Shown here: positions 7,382 to 13,007 of the stretch, one piece after another | Layout of the letters: each line of letters starts with the position of its first letter | How positions within the stretch are numbered: position 1 is the stretch's first letter | IMG/VR virus record: IMGVR_UViG_3300030090_005560 | Location: 1 to 47,182 of that record | Source: a virus | DNA length: 47,182 bases | Reading direction: 5' to 3' (one strand) | Notes under the pieces: model-generated | The model's input: only the letters and a program-made list of their open reading frames with translations | Told to the model about the DNA's origin: nothing | Databases searched by the model: none | Program-made: the position numbers and the translations under genes

Positions 7382-7621
7382 CTAAGCGGCCCGTGCGGCC
7401 GCCTCCTCATACTCTACCAGCACCGAATACACTCGTTCAATCGACACAATCCCAGGATTTTTGATGACGCCCTGACGCACTTTGGTCAGCCAGTGGTAGC
7501 CAACCCCAGCTTTGTCAGCCAGGGCTTTGTTGCTCAGTTTCGTTTGCCTCGCCAGACGCAGCGTTTCGCCCAGCCAATAGCTTTCGTTTTCCACGATTTC
7601 TCTCCAGTTTTGCCAACGCAT
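7382..7621 (-). CDS. XRE-family repressor-like protein
   Basis: The ATG at 7621 (MRWQNWREIVEN) gives 79 residues. A longer frame to 7705 would begin inside the divergent promoter and has no Shine-Dalgarno, so the shorter start is preferred. The helix-turn-helix is clear: LARQTKLSNKALADKAGVGY followed by HWLTKVRQGVIKNPGIVSIERV, the usual five-helix Cro/C1 domain. It is the first gene of the minus arm and faces the early plus promoter, the classic place for an early regulator. The GTA-N6-TAC-like dyads on the early promoters are candidate operators. No integrase is present, so a true lysogeny switch is not supported. Confidence 0.82.
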   Translation of the reverse strand: MRWQNWREIVENESYWLGETLRLARQTKLSNKALADKAGVGYHWLTKVRQGVIKNPGIVSIERVYSVLVEYEEAAARAA

Positions 7622-7690
7622 AATCGTACCACCGGAGTCGTGCGGCGGGTAGTCCGAATCACGCTTTTTTGCTGTCCCCCATTTCAGGGG

Positions 7691-7719
7691 TTGCAGCCCT
7701 GTCATTTTGGTAGTATTCT
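7691..7719 (+). promoter_or_regulatory. Early promoter P1
   Basis: TTGCAG (7691-7696) and TATTCT (7714-7719) are separated by exactly 17 bases. The -10 is embedded in the dyad GTAG-TATT-CTAC (7710-7721). A strong leader and the gene at 7760 follow. The same geometry recurs at P2 and P3, which supports a real sigma70-type promoter. Confidence 0.8.
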
Positions 7720-7724
7720 ACTTG

Positions 7725-7747
7725 CACATTCACTGATTACTGACCAA
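7725..7747 (+). repeat. 23-nt early leader repeat, copy 1
   Basis: The sequence beginning CACATTCACTGATTACTGAC is identical to 8013-8035. It lies just after the P1 -10 and so forms the 5' end of the transcript, ahead of the AAGGAAC Shine-Dalgarno region. Confidence 0.9.
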
Positions 7748-7759
7748 GGAACAAGCAAC

Positions 7760-7975
7760 ATGAACGTTGAACTTAAAAACATCCCTGGAGCATTGGACAA
7801 AGACAAGACCATCTTCATAAATGGAGTTGATGTTGGCACGGTATATCGCGGTTGGCTTCGCGATGGTGGCGAGCAGTGGGTCGTGTCCTCCCGCACTCTT
7901 GGCAGCTCTTGGGGCAGCAAAACCCTGCGCGACATAAAACGAAAAGCCGCATACCGTTTTACCTCGAAGAACTAG
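7760..7975 (+). CDS. Small early protein, unknown
   Basis: The product is 71 residues from the ATG at 7760, which has AAGGA 8 bases upstream. The sequence (MNVELKNIPGALDKDKTIF, GVDVGTVYRGWLRDGGEQWV, basic C-terminus) looks like a small beta-rich fold. It is the first gene expressed from P1, in the position usually held by host-takeover or anti-defence proteins of phages, but no family is recognised. P2 overlaps its stop region, so the next gene can be transcribed independently. Confidence 0.75.
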   Translation: MNVELKNIPGALDKDKTIFINGVDVGTVYRGWLRDGGEQWVVSSRTLGSSWGSKTLRDIKRKAAYRFTSKN

Positions 7976-7978
7976 GTG

Positions 7979-8007
7979 TTGACACCCTGGATATTTAGTA
8001 TTATTCT
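7979..8007 (+). promoter_or_regulatory. Early promoter P2
   Basis: A consensus TTGACA (7979-7984), a 17-base spacer and TATTCT (8002-8007) lie directly after the stop of the preceding gene. The -10 region reads AGTATTATTCTACC, closely matching P3. This is the best -35 box of the set. Confidence 0.88.
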
Positions 8008-8012
8008 ACCTC

Positions 8013-8035
8013 CACATTCACTGATTACTGACCAA
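8013..8035 (+). repeat. 23-nt early leader repeat, copy 2
   Basis: This is identical to 7725-7747 and sits at the same distance from the -10 box as in P1. It is followed by CTAAGGAACTAGCATC and the start codon at 8052. Promoter, leader and ribosome site have evidently been duplicated as a unit. Confidence 0.9.
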
Positions 8036-8051
8036 CTAAGGAACTAGCATC

Positions 8052-8258
8052 ATGATTCACCGCACTCTCAACGACGCCAATCAAGCTGCAGCCGAAATGA
8101 GCCGCTTCGGCCATTGCACTTACACCGTCATCGCGCTTGACGACGGCACATACCAAACCGTGAACGGTTCTGGTCGCGGTAAATTGGTCAGCCGTTTCCT
8201 CAACGGTCGCAAAACAGCGCTGTGGCCCAACTACGGACCCCTCGCGGACCTCATCTAA
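8052..8258 (+). CDS. Small early protein, unknown
   Basis: This 68-residue protein has an AAGGA ribosome site ahead of its ATG. MIHRTLNDANQAAAEMSRFG then CTYTVIALDDGTYQTVNGSG suggests one helix followed by a small beta sheet. The gene is expressed from P2. Family and function are not recognised. A GC-rich hairpin follows 9 bases after the stop. Confidence 0.75.
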   Translation: MIHRTLNDANQAAAEMSRFGHCTYTVIALDDGTYQTVNGSGRGKLVSRFLNGRKTALWPNYGPLADLI

Positions 8259-8266
8259 CCCCACCC

Positions 8267-8285
8267 AGCCCCGCCAGCCGGGGCT
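8267..8285 (+). other. Intergenic GC-rich hairpin
   Basis: A 7-bp stem AGCCCCG/CGGGGCT encloses a 5-base loop. No U-run follows, so it is not a canonical intrinsic terminator. The 3' flank GGGGCTAAGGCGGTAGAAGC recurs after the hairpin at 8794-8814. It may attenuate, process or stabilise the early transcript. Confidence 0.75.
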
Positions 8286-8321
8286 AAGGCGGTAGAAGCA
8301 CCAACAACTAGGAGCAAAAAC

Positions 8322-8498
8322 ATGAAGCAAGCCACGATTCATCACCAACGCGTAACGCTGGCCGACATACAAATGCAAATAGACGCGCTTCCCTCGTACG
8401 AGCATGCGCGTCAGTACGGTGAAAAAGCGGTAGTTGAATTGCACAAACAAATAAAACGTCTCATAGAAAGGCGAAACGCCATTCTTGGGCGGCAGTAG
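8322..8498 (+). CDS. Small early protein, unknown (58 aa)
   Basis: The gene starts ATG at 8322, with AGGAG 10 bases upstream, and ends TAG at 8498. The product (MKQATIHHQRVTLADIQMQI, later EKAVVELHKQIKRLIERRNA) is almost entirely helical and charged, as in a small coiled coil. It lies between two hairpins in the early small-gene run. No family is recognised. Confidence 0.68.
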   Translation: MKQATIHHQRVTLADIQMQIDALPSYEHARQYGEKAVVELHKQIKRLIERRNAILGRQ

Positions 8499-8509
8499 GA
8501 ACCACCAAC

Positions 8510-8770
8510 ATGAGCAAACAAGCAACATTTAGCAACGGTCAAACAATTGTTTACAAAGGCAAGCGCCCGGTGACAGCGGCGTGGATGCTTACTAAATCGG
8601 GCGAAGCTTGCGTAAACGAAGTGGTGACAACGGGGTTTAGCCGTGACTTGCAAGCGGCGACAAAAACAGCGAAGAGTAATTTGAATTGGGAAAAACGTTG
8701 CTGGAGTGCTAATTCGAAGCGTTCTAATGGACAACAATTTATTTATCGAATCGAAACGGTAGCCATTTAA
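8510..8770 (+). CDS. Small early protein, unknown
   Basis: This 86-residue basic protein begins MSKQATFSNGQTIVYKGKRP, with an AGGA ribosome site 9 bases before the ATG. It is rich in Lys, Thr and Ser and has alternating hydrophobic strands, so a small beta-barrel or RNA-binding fold is possible. It starts 11 bases after the preceding stop, in the same message. Function is unknown. Confidence 0.72.
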   Translation: MSKQATFSNGQTIVYKGKRPVTAAWMLTKSGEACVNEVVTTGFSRDLQAATKTAKSNLNWEKRCWSANSKRSNGQQFIYRIETVAI

Positions 8771-8793
8771 CACCACCTGAAATTCACTACCAA

Positions 8794-8814
8794 AGCCCCG
8801 CCCAAAGCGGGGCT
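8794..8814 (+). other. Intergenic GC-rich hairpin
   Basis: An 8-bp stem AGCCCCGC/GCGGGGCT has a CCAAA loop. The 3' flank GGGGCTAAGGCGGTAGAAGC is shared with the hairpin at 8267-8285, and the following CCAACAAC and GGAG are shared too. The unit reaches the start of the next gene. Confidence 0.78.
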
Positions 8815-8848
8815 AAGGCGGTAGAAGCGCCAACAACGGGAGAAAATC

Positions 8849-9058
8849 ATGAGCTTGGTAATGGTAAGCGTCTACATAGATACGTTCGGCCCAACCTGTC
8901 GGAAGATGCGTGAGGATGAATTAAAAGAGTACGAGAAGAGCCTCCGACAAAAGTGGGGCACCGCACTTTACAGCTTCGAAGTGTATACCGAAGCTCAATG
9001 GAAGGCTCGACTCGAGCGAGCACAGAATTACCACGCTTTGACAGACGACTGGAGCTAA
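8849..9058 (+). CDS. Small early protein, unknown
   Basis: The 69-residue product has a GGGAG ribosome site. MSLVMVSVYIDTFGPTCRKM is followed by a charged helix (REDELKEYEKSLRQKWG) and a C-terminal EAQWKARLERAQ helix. It is acidic overall and may mimic DNA or bind a host protein, but nothing specific can be claimed. It ends 2 bases before the next ATG. Confidence 0.72.
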   Translation: MSLVMVSVYIDTFGPTCRKMREDELKEYEKSLRQKWGTALYSFEVYTEAQWKARLERAQNYHALTDDWS

Positions 9059-9060
9059 CG

Positions 9061-9303
9061 ATGGATATCATTTGCCGCAATATCATCAACAATTTACGGA
9101 ACCCACACTTTGATAACAAAACATTGTTTTTGGCGTTCCTGCCGTTGGCGTTTTTGCCAAAGACATATCGCGACGCGATCCGGAATTGTGCACAAAAACA
9201 TTGGCACAAATGCCCAAGCGTTGCGCACCGTCTATATTGGATAACTGGCGGTGACTGTTTGCGCAATCAGACGTCTCTGGCCCGCCGCATTAGCCCCAAA
9301 TAA
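9061..9303 (+). CDS. Small early protein, unknown
   Basis: The ATG at 9061 lies 2 bases after the preceding stop and gives 80 residues. The protein is basic and contains a hydrophobic stretch TLFLAFLPLAFLPK that could touch a membrane but is short. AQKHWHKCPSVAHRLYW is rich in His and aromatic residues. A longer open frame in the same phase begins at 8953, but it would lie inside the upstream gene. Function is not recognised. Confidence 0.6.
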   Translation: MDIICRNIINNLRNPHFDNKTLFLAFLPLAFLPKTYRDAIRNCAQKHWHKCPSVAHRLYWITGGDCLRNQTSLARRISPK

Positions 9304-9332
9304 ATGCATGACAAAATAACCGAGGAATTAGC

Positions 9333-9533
9333 ATGACAAACGTATTTGGCTGGGCATACCCGGCAGGCGCCGAGCACGATGCAAACGCCCCGTTTAATCA
9401 GGGCGACTATCCTGCGGACTATTGCGAAGCTTGTGACACGTACGGGCATCGCGATATCCGCACCTACGTTCCGGTGCGCTTTGCCGAACAGTGGTGCTCG
9501 GCCTGCATCGAAGACCACGAGTGCCATGAATAA
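9333..9533 (+). CDS. Small zinc-ribbon-like early protein
   Basis: This 66-residue acidic protein has a GAGGAATTAGC ribosome region before the ATG. It contains CEAC (about residues 31-34) and CSAC (about 56-59), with a further His and Cys at the end (EDHECHE). Two CxxC knuckles about 22 residues apart fit a zinc ribbon. It overlaps the next gene by 8 bases, so translation is coupled. Confidence 0.72.
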   Translation: MTNVFGWAYPAGAEHDANAPFNQGDYPADYCEACDTYGHRDIRTYVPVRFAEQWCSACIEDHECHE

Positions 9534-9738
9534 AACTTTGTATTTTTACGCGTCGGGCGAGCCGGTGCCTGCTGACCTCACTCCTCACATCAAGCCAAAC
9601 AAGCAACGCCAATCTGGTGTTGTAAACCGCAAAATAGTGTTCACCGCCAAGCGCCTGCAGCAACTCAACAAGGCCGCTGACCGGCGCGCACTTGCCCGCA
9701 AAGAGATGCCAGATGAAAAAATTACGAGTAACAGTTGA
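9526..9738 (+). CDS. Small basic early protein, unknown
   Basis: The ATG at 9526 overlaps the stop of the zinc-ribbon gene by 8 bases, giving 70 residues. The product is basic (KPNKQRQSGVVNRKIVFTAK), with a helical second half (RLQQLNKAADRRALARKE). Nucleic-acid binding is plausible from charge alone. It overlaps the next start by 26 bases. Confidence 0.62.
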   Translation: MNKTLYFYASGEPVPADLTPHIKPNKQRQSGVVNRKIVFTAKRLQQLNKAADRRALARKEMPDEKITSNS

Positions 9739-9907
9739 ATTTACGGACGGCCAGCCTAGCAAAATCAGCAAAGACCTCGACCCCGAACACGTAGCCGCTG
9801 GAATTCGGCCCTTGCTTATGGACCTGTGTTTCACCAAAGATGTGGCTGCTGTCTACATTACTCGCGCAGACTGCCTGCAGTTTTTGCCAGGGGGCAATCG
9901 CAGTTAA
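9713..9907 (+). CDS. Small early protein, unknown
   Basis: The start at 9713 (MKKLRVTVEFTDGQPSKISK) gives 64 residues. It is preferred to the in-frame ATG at 9692, which has no ribosome site. The protein has two short beta strands and a helix (HVAAGIRPLLMDLC). It is the last gene before an intrinsic terminator, so this first early unit appears to end here. Confidence 0.65.
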   Translation: MKKLRVTVEFTDGQPSKISKDLDPEHVAAGIRPLLMDLCFTKDVAAVYITRADCLQFLPGGNRS

Positions 9908-9934
9908 CCCGCTGCAAGTGCGAAGGGTTGGCCA

Positions 9935-9957
9935 AGGCGGCATAGCCCGCCTGTTTT
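9935..9957 (+). terminator. Intrinsic terminator of first early unit
   Basis: The stem AGGCGG/CCGCCT has a CATAGC loop and is followed by GTTTT. It separates the small-gene unit from promoter P3. The U-run is short, so termination may be partial. Confidence 0.72.
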
Positions 9958-9978
9958 AAAAAAAATGACGGCGGGGGG

Positions 9979-10007
9979 TTGTACTCCGCCTAAATTGGTA
10001 TTATTCT
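9979..10007 (+). promoter_or_regulatory. Early promoter P3
   Basis: TTGTAC (9979-9984), a 17-base spacer and TATTCT (10002-10007) match P1 and P2. The -10 lies in the dyad GGTA-TTATTC-TACC. The transcript begins just ahead of the ArdC-like gene, whose ribosome region ACGGAACTAGCATT resembles those of the other early leaders. Confidence 0.82.
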
Positions 10008-10045
10008 ACCCACTCACTCGCAGTAGCAGCCACGGAACTAGCATT

Positions 10046-10933
10046 ATGAAAGACATTCAACAAAACCTGACCAACCGAATCTTGGCCCTGATGGAGGACG
10101 CTGGCGCATGGCAGCACTTCCTTGCCCAGATGCCCAAGTCCGGCGCTCCGGTCAACGCAAGCACCGGCCGCGCCTACAGCGGCATCAACGCGCTCGTCTT
10201 GTGGGACGAGGCGATACAACAGGGTTACGCCAGCAGCGGCTGGGTTACGTTCAACCAAGCAAAGAAGGCAGGCGGCTCCGTCCGCAAGGGCGAGAAGGGC
10301 ACGCAAGTTCTGCTGTGGAAGCCGGTCGAAAAGCGCGACGAAAACGGCAAGCGCGATGACTACCTGCTGGCCAAACAGTTCACCGTGTTCAACGTCGACC
10401 AGTGCACCGACCTACCTGAGTCGTGGGACGCCGACACCTCCGTAATTGAGCCTGCTACCGGCAACGACGCCAACGCAATCGCTGACGCGTTCATCGCCGC
10501 GCAAGGCGCTAAGCACGAGCACCATCCAACTCGCGCGTTCTACAGGCGCGACACCGACACCGTTCACACACCGAAGTTGGAAGCGTTTGCAAGCAGCACC
10601 GGTTATTACGGCACCGTCCTGCACGAGTTGGTGCATTGGACCAGCCACGCTGACCGTTGCGACCGCACGCTGGGCAATCGGTTTGGCGACGACGCATACG
10701 CGTTTGAAGAGCTGGTCGCGGAACTGGGTGCCGTATTCCTTCAGGCGGAACTGGGCGTCGACCTGGAACACGACCGCGACGGAATTGAAAACCACGCCAG
10801 CTACCTCAAGAGCTGGGCCAAGCGGATGCGCGACGACAAGCGCGCGATCATTAAGGCGGCCTCGCTGGCCTCTCAGGCGGCTGCCTGGATGGCAGCCAAC
10901 GCGCAGGCTGGCGAACTGGCGGAGGCGGCTTAG
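10046..10933 (+). CDS. ArdC-like anti-restriction protein (ssDNA-binding plus zincin)
   Basis: The ATG at 10046 gives 295 residues. The N-terminal domain (about 1-125) has the DUF1738 pattern: GRAYSGINALVLWDEA, GWVTFNQAKKAGGSVRKGEK and QFTVFNVDQC. It is known to bind single-stranded DNA in plasmid ArdC. The C-terminal domain holds the metallopeptidase motif HELVHWTSH (zinc ligands at about 193 and 197) and an EELVAELGA helix at about 221-229 that supplies the third ligand. ArdC-type proteins protect incoming DNA from host restriction. The gene has its own promoter P3, fitting immediate expression on entry. It is full length with no missing motif. Confidence 0.9.
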   Translation: MKDIQQNLTNRILALMEDAGAWQHFLAQMPKSGAPVNASTGRAYSGINALVLWDEAIQQGYASSGWVTFNQAKKAGGSVRKGEKGTQVLLWKPVEKRDENGKRDDYLLAKQFTVFNVDQCTDLPESWDADTSVIEPATGNDANAIADAFIAAQGAKHEHHPTRAFYRRDTDTVHTPKLEAFASSTGYYGTVLHELVHWTSHADRCDRTLGNRFGDDAYAFEELVAELGAVFLQAELGVDLEHDRDGIENHASYLKSWAKRMRDDKRAIIKAASLASQAAAWMAANAQAGELAEAA

Positions 10934-10939
10934 GCCGCC
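10924..10939 (+). other. Hairpin over the ardC-like stop codon
   Basis: A perfect 6-bp stem GGCGGC/GCCGCC has the loop TTAG, so the stop codon lies at the loop. No U-run follows. It may slow 3' exonucleases or act with downstream translation. Confidence 0.6.
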
Positions 10940-10969
10940 GCCCAGGCAACCACAACCACGGAGATACGC

Positions 10970-11155
10970 ATGCCGTTTGACACCATTGCAAACAAGCCAC
11001 AAACGTTCAGACAGATTCTTGACATTTACGCCAGGATTGATTCGAGGACTGCTGACTGGACAGCTTGCTACATGCTCGATTTTGGCGTTGTGCAAGGCGT
11101 CAAAGACAACATATTGAAGACGCGCAATCCCATGTTTGAGCGTTCAATTTACTAA
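10970..11155 (+). CDS. Small protein, unknown
   Basis: This 61-residue protein has CGGAGAT before its ATG. MPFDTIANKPQTFRQILDIY and YMLDFGVVQGVKDNIL suggest a helical protein. It lies between the ArdC-like gene and a GC-rich hairpin. No family is recognised. Confidence 0.65.
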   Translation: MPFDTIANKPQTFRQILDIYARIDSRTADWTACYMLDFGVVQGVKDNILKTRNPMFERSIY

Positions 11156-11167
11156 CAACCCAACCAA

Positions 11168-11186
11168 AGCCCCGGCTACCGGGGCT
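11168..11186 (+). other. Intergenic GC-rich hairpin
   Basis: An 8-bp stem AGCCCCGG/CCGGGGCT has a 3-base loop CTA. It belongs to the same family as the hairpins at 8267 and 8794 but lacks their AAGGCGG flank. No U-run follows. Confidence 0.75.
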
Positions 11187-11207
11187 GACACAACCACGGA
11201 GAGCGAG

Positions 11208-11588
11208 ATGAGCAAATTTTTGGAATCAGCAGCGGCCCGCGAAACATCGCCGGAACTGATGGAGGCGATCCATTTTGTCGCCGGTCGCGACGATGCACGC
11301 GCCGAGGCAATTTGGGAAGACGGCGGAACGTGCGGCGAACTCGCCAGCATTGCTGAGCGCGTGACCAAGAACGGGCTGCACGACACTACGGATTTTTGTT
11401 GGGGCGCCGCTGGGCAATCGTGGGCCCACAACAACAGCTATGACGTGGTGTTTATCGGGGGCAACCCGAGATGCCCAGCGGATATCATTTTTGCTGGCCT
11501 GACACGCGACGACGCGGAGGCTCGCAGCGACGCGCTTAACCGCCAATCACGCGGCGCAGCAGGTCGCTACGCGGTGCGCCACGCATAA
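11208..11588 (+). CDS. Hypothetical protein, 126 aa
   Basis: The ATG at 11208 follows CGGAGAGCGAG and gives 126 residues. Visible segments are SPELMEAIHFVAGRDDARAE and AIWEDGGTCGELASIAERV, then FCWGAAGQSWAHNNSYDVVF and a C-terminal DDAEARSDALNRQSR helix. The composition is that of a soluble alpha/beta protein. No catalytic motif or known domain is recognised. It is the last gene before promoter P4. Confidence 0.75.
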   Translation: MSKFLESAAARETSPELMEAIHFVAGRDDARAEAIWEDGGTCGELASIAERVTKNGLHDTTDFCWGAAGQSWAHNNSYDVVFIGGNPRCPADIIFAGLTRDDAEARSDALNRQSRGAAGRYAVRHA

Positions 11589-11590
11589 AG

Positions 11591-11620
11591 TTGCGCGCAA
11601 CGCCAAATAGGCATTATAAT
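11591..11620 (+). promoter_or_regulatory. Early/middle promoter P4
   Basis: TTGCGC (11591-11596), an 18-base spacer and a perfect TATAAT (11615-11620) lie just after the upstream stop. It lacks the TATTCTAC dyad of P1-P3, so it may not be under the same control. It serves the recombination module. Confidence 0.82.
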
Positions 11621-11629
11621 GCTTTACAG

Positions 11630-11646
11630 CTGCCCGCCGTGGGCAG
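11630..11646 (+). other. Leader hairpin of the P4 transcript
   Basis: The stem CTGCCC/GGGCAG has a 5-base loop (GCCGT) near the 5' end of the P4 message. AAGGAACTAGCATC and the ATG at 11669 follow. It may protect the 5' end or tune initiation. Confidence 0.6.
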
Positions 11647-11668
11647 CACAACCCAAGGAACTAGCATC

Positions 11669-11974
11669 ATGACCAACGAAAACCTCGCCCCCGTCGCCGC
11701 CGAACTGGTCGAACTGCGCGCGCAGATTGATGACCTGCGCAAACAGGAAAAGGCATTAGCCGCGCAGCTCAAGGCGGCAGGCCCGCTCACCATCGACCTT
11801 GGCCAACACCGTGTGACCGTCACGGCGGAAAGCGCCAAGACCGTCGAGACCATCAACTGGCAAGCGATTGCCGAAAAGCTGAACCCCAGCCGTCAGCTGG
11901 TGACGGCCCACACCACGCACACTATTAAGGCCATCGCGCCCAGCGTGCGCGTGTACGGCCGCAAGGCAGCGTAG
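11669..11974 (+). CDS. Small coiled-coil protein, unknown
   Basis: The ATG at 11669 is preceded by AAGGAAC and gives 101 residues. Residues 1-35 form a heptad-like helix (AAELVELRAQIDDLRKQEKA), and the rest is beta-rich (LTIDLGQHRVTVTAESAK). The protein resembles small accessory factors next to phage recombination genes, but no name is justified. It opens the P4 transcript that leads to exonuclease, RecT-like protein and SSB. Confidence 0.75.
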   Translation: MTNENLAPVAAELVELRAQIDDLRKQEKALAAQLKAAGPLTIDLGQHRVTVTAESAKTVETINWQAIAEKLNPSRQLVTAHTTHTIKAIAPSVRVYGRKAA

Positions 11975-11976
11975 CA

Positions 11977-12516
11977 ATGGTGTTGCATCAATTGAACCGC
12001 GAACGCGGCGACAACAGGTATTGCGGGCCCGCTGTGGTGTCGTTTTTGACAGGCCTCAACACGTCAGAAGTCGCACGCCAGATACGGGAGGCGACCGGGC
12101 GGCGCATGATTACAGGCACCGACGTTGTGGAGTTACAACACGTCCTGCTCTTCCACCACATGGTCCTCGAAGAGCGAAGCATTTATTTGCCGCCGTCGAG
12201 CCACGTTAACGTCGACATAGACGAACTTGCGGGATTTGCACCTCGCATAAATTCAGAACTTGTCGAATGGCAAATGAAGTGCGACCGGGCCCAATACTTA
12301 GCGGCTGCCCGGCCAACCCTGGCCGCGTGGTTGCGGGAGCATAAAGGCATGCGGACGTCTGGCCGGGTGTACCTGCTTGCAGCAGGCAACCATTGGCAAC
12401 TAATCACGGGATTTCGCTACGCATGCGGGCAGGTTGGAGAGATCGTGTCGGTGCGTGACCCGCGTGTTCGCCGCCGCGCCCGCGTATCCGAAGTGTATGA
12501 GGTCATCAAGTGCTAG
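11977..12516 (+). CDS. C39-like papain-fold cysteine peptidase
   Basis: The 179-residue product shows NRYCGPAVVSFLTGL (catalytic Cys at 16), SEVARQIREATG then ITGTDVVELQ, and AAGNHWQLITG (His about 139), with Asp in SVRDPRV at about 161. This Cys-His-Asp order and the NRYCGP opening fit phage and bacterial C39-type papain-fold proteins. No signal peptide is present, so it acts inside the host. The target is unknown; candidates are a host protein or a phage precursor. It starts 2 bases after the coiled-coil gene and overlaps the small membrane protein gene. Confidence 0.8.
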   Translation: MVLHQLNRERGDNRYCGPAVVSFLTGLNTSEVARQIREATGRRMITGTDVVELQHVLLFHHMVLEERSIYLPPSSHVNVDIDELAGFAPRINSELVEWQMKCDRAQYLAAARPTLAAWLREHKGMRTSGRVYLLAAGNHWQLITGFRYACGQVGEIVSVRDPRVRRRARVSEVYEVIKC

Positions 12517-12620
12517 CAAAAGGCTTTTGGTTGGGCGCCCTTCTGGGTGCCCTGGCAGCGTGGGTGTTGCCGCAAATTTGGAGCGATGCGCGCCGCGAAT
12601 GGCGCAATAAAGAGGCTTAA
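12510..12620 (+). CDS. Tiny single-span membrane protein (36 aa)
   Basis: A GTG at 12510 overlaps the stop of the C39-like gene and opens a frame of 37 codons to TAA at 12620. The product has one clear membrane segment, FWLGALLGALAAWVLPQIW, followed by a basic tail (SDARREWRNKEA). Small proteins of this kind can be holin-like or bind host membrane proteins. No holin family is recognised. The frame is open, the overlap is tight and the hydrophobicity is strong; there is no other support. Confidence 0.55.
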   Translation: MLAKGFWLGALLGALAAWVLPQIWSDARREWRNKEA

Positions 12621-12623
12621 CAA

Positions 12624-12917
12624 TTGAACCAAGAAAGAAACCAATCGGGCGGAGGCTCCGCACGCGGGTGGGCAAAGCAGCCACCTTTTCGCCAAGGTTA
12701 CCTCGATGCCCAGCAGTCGAAGGTCTGGACCAATTACGCGAACGAATGGGACGCCGTCTTTTATGAGGCAGGGAGATACCTCGTTGCCGCGATGAATCTT
12801 TCTGATACTCCGTTGCCGGATTGGCGCAAGCCGAATGTGCCGCAGGCCATTACCCGCGCGATATACAACGCGGCTGGCCGTTTTGGCAGTGGGTTTGTAT
12901 ATGGCGAGTTTAGATGA
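12624..12917 (+). CDS. Small protein, unknown
   Basis: The 97-residue product starts at a TTG at 12624, with AGAGG upstream; no ATG lies nearer the N-terminus. The sequence has PPFRQGYLDAQQSKVWTNYA and RYLVAAMNLSDTPLPDWRKP, then AITRAIYNAAGRFGSG. It looks like a soluble helical protein. Its function is not recognised. Two hairpins follow: GGGTT/AACCC at 12925-12940 and the terminator-like one at 12955. Confidence 0.65.
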   Translation: MNQERNQSGGGSARGWAKQPPFRQGYLDAQQSKVWTNYANEWDAVFYEAGRYLVAAMNLSDTPLPDWRKPNVPQAITRAIYNAAGRFGSGFVYGEFR

Positions 12918-12954
12918 ACCAGCCGGGTTGTTTTTAACCCACCAATAGTTAACC

Positions 12955-12975
12955 GCCCCGCGTTGCGGGGCTTTT
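12955..12975 (+). terminator. Terminator-like hairpin
   Basis: A 7-bp stem GCCCCGC/GCGGGGC has a GTT loop and is followed by TTTT. It shares the GCCCCG/CGGGGC core of the other early hairpins and is the only one of them with a U-run. Since the recombination genes lie downstream with no clear new promoter, it is probably a partial terminator. Confidence 0.75.
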
Positions 12976-13007
12976 GCCTGGAAACAGGCGCATAACAGGA
13001 GCGACAC

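Noticed and set aside
7622-7705. N-terminal extension of the XRE protein to 7705
   Set aside because: It starts inside the divergent promoter P1, lacks a ribosome site and is not part of the HTH domain.
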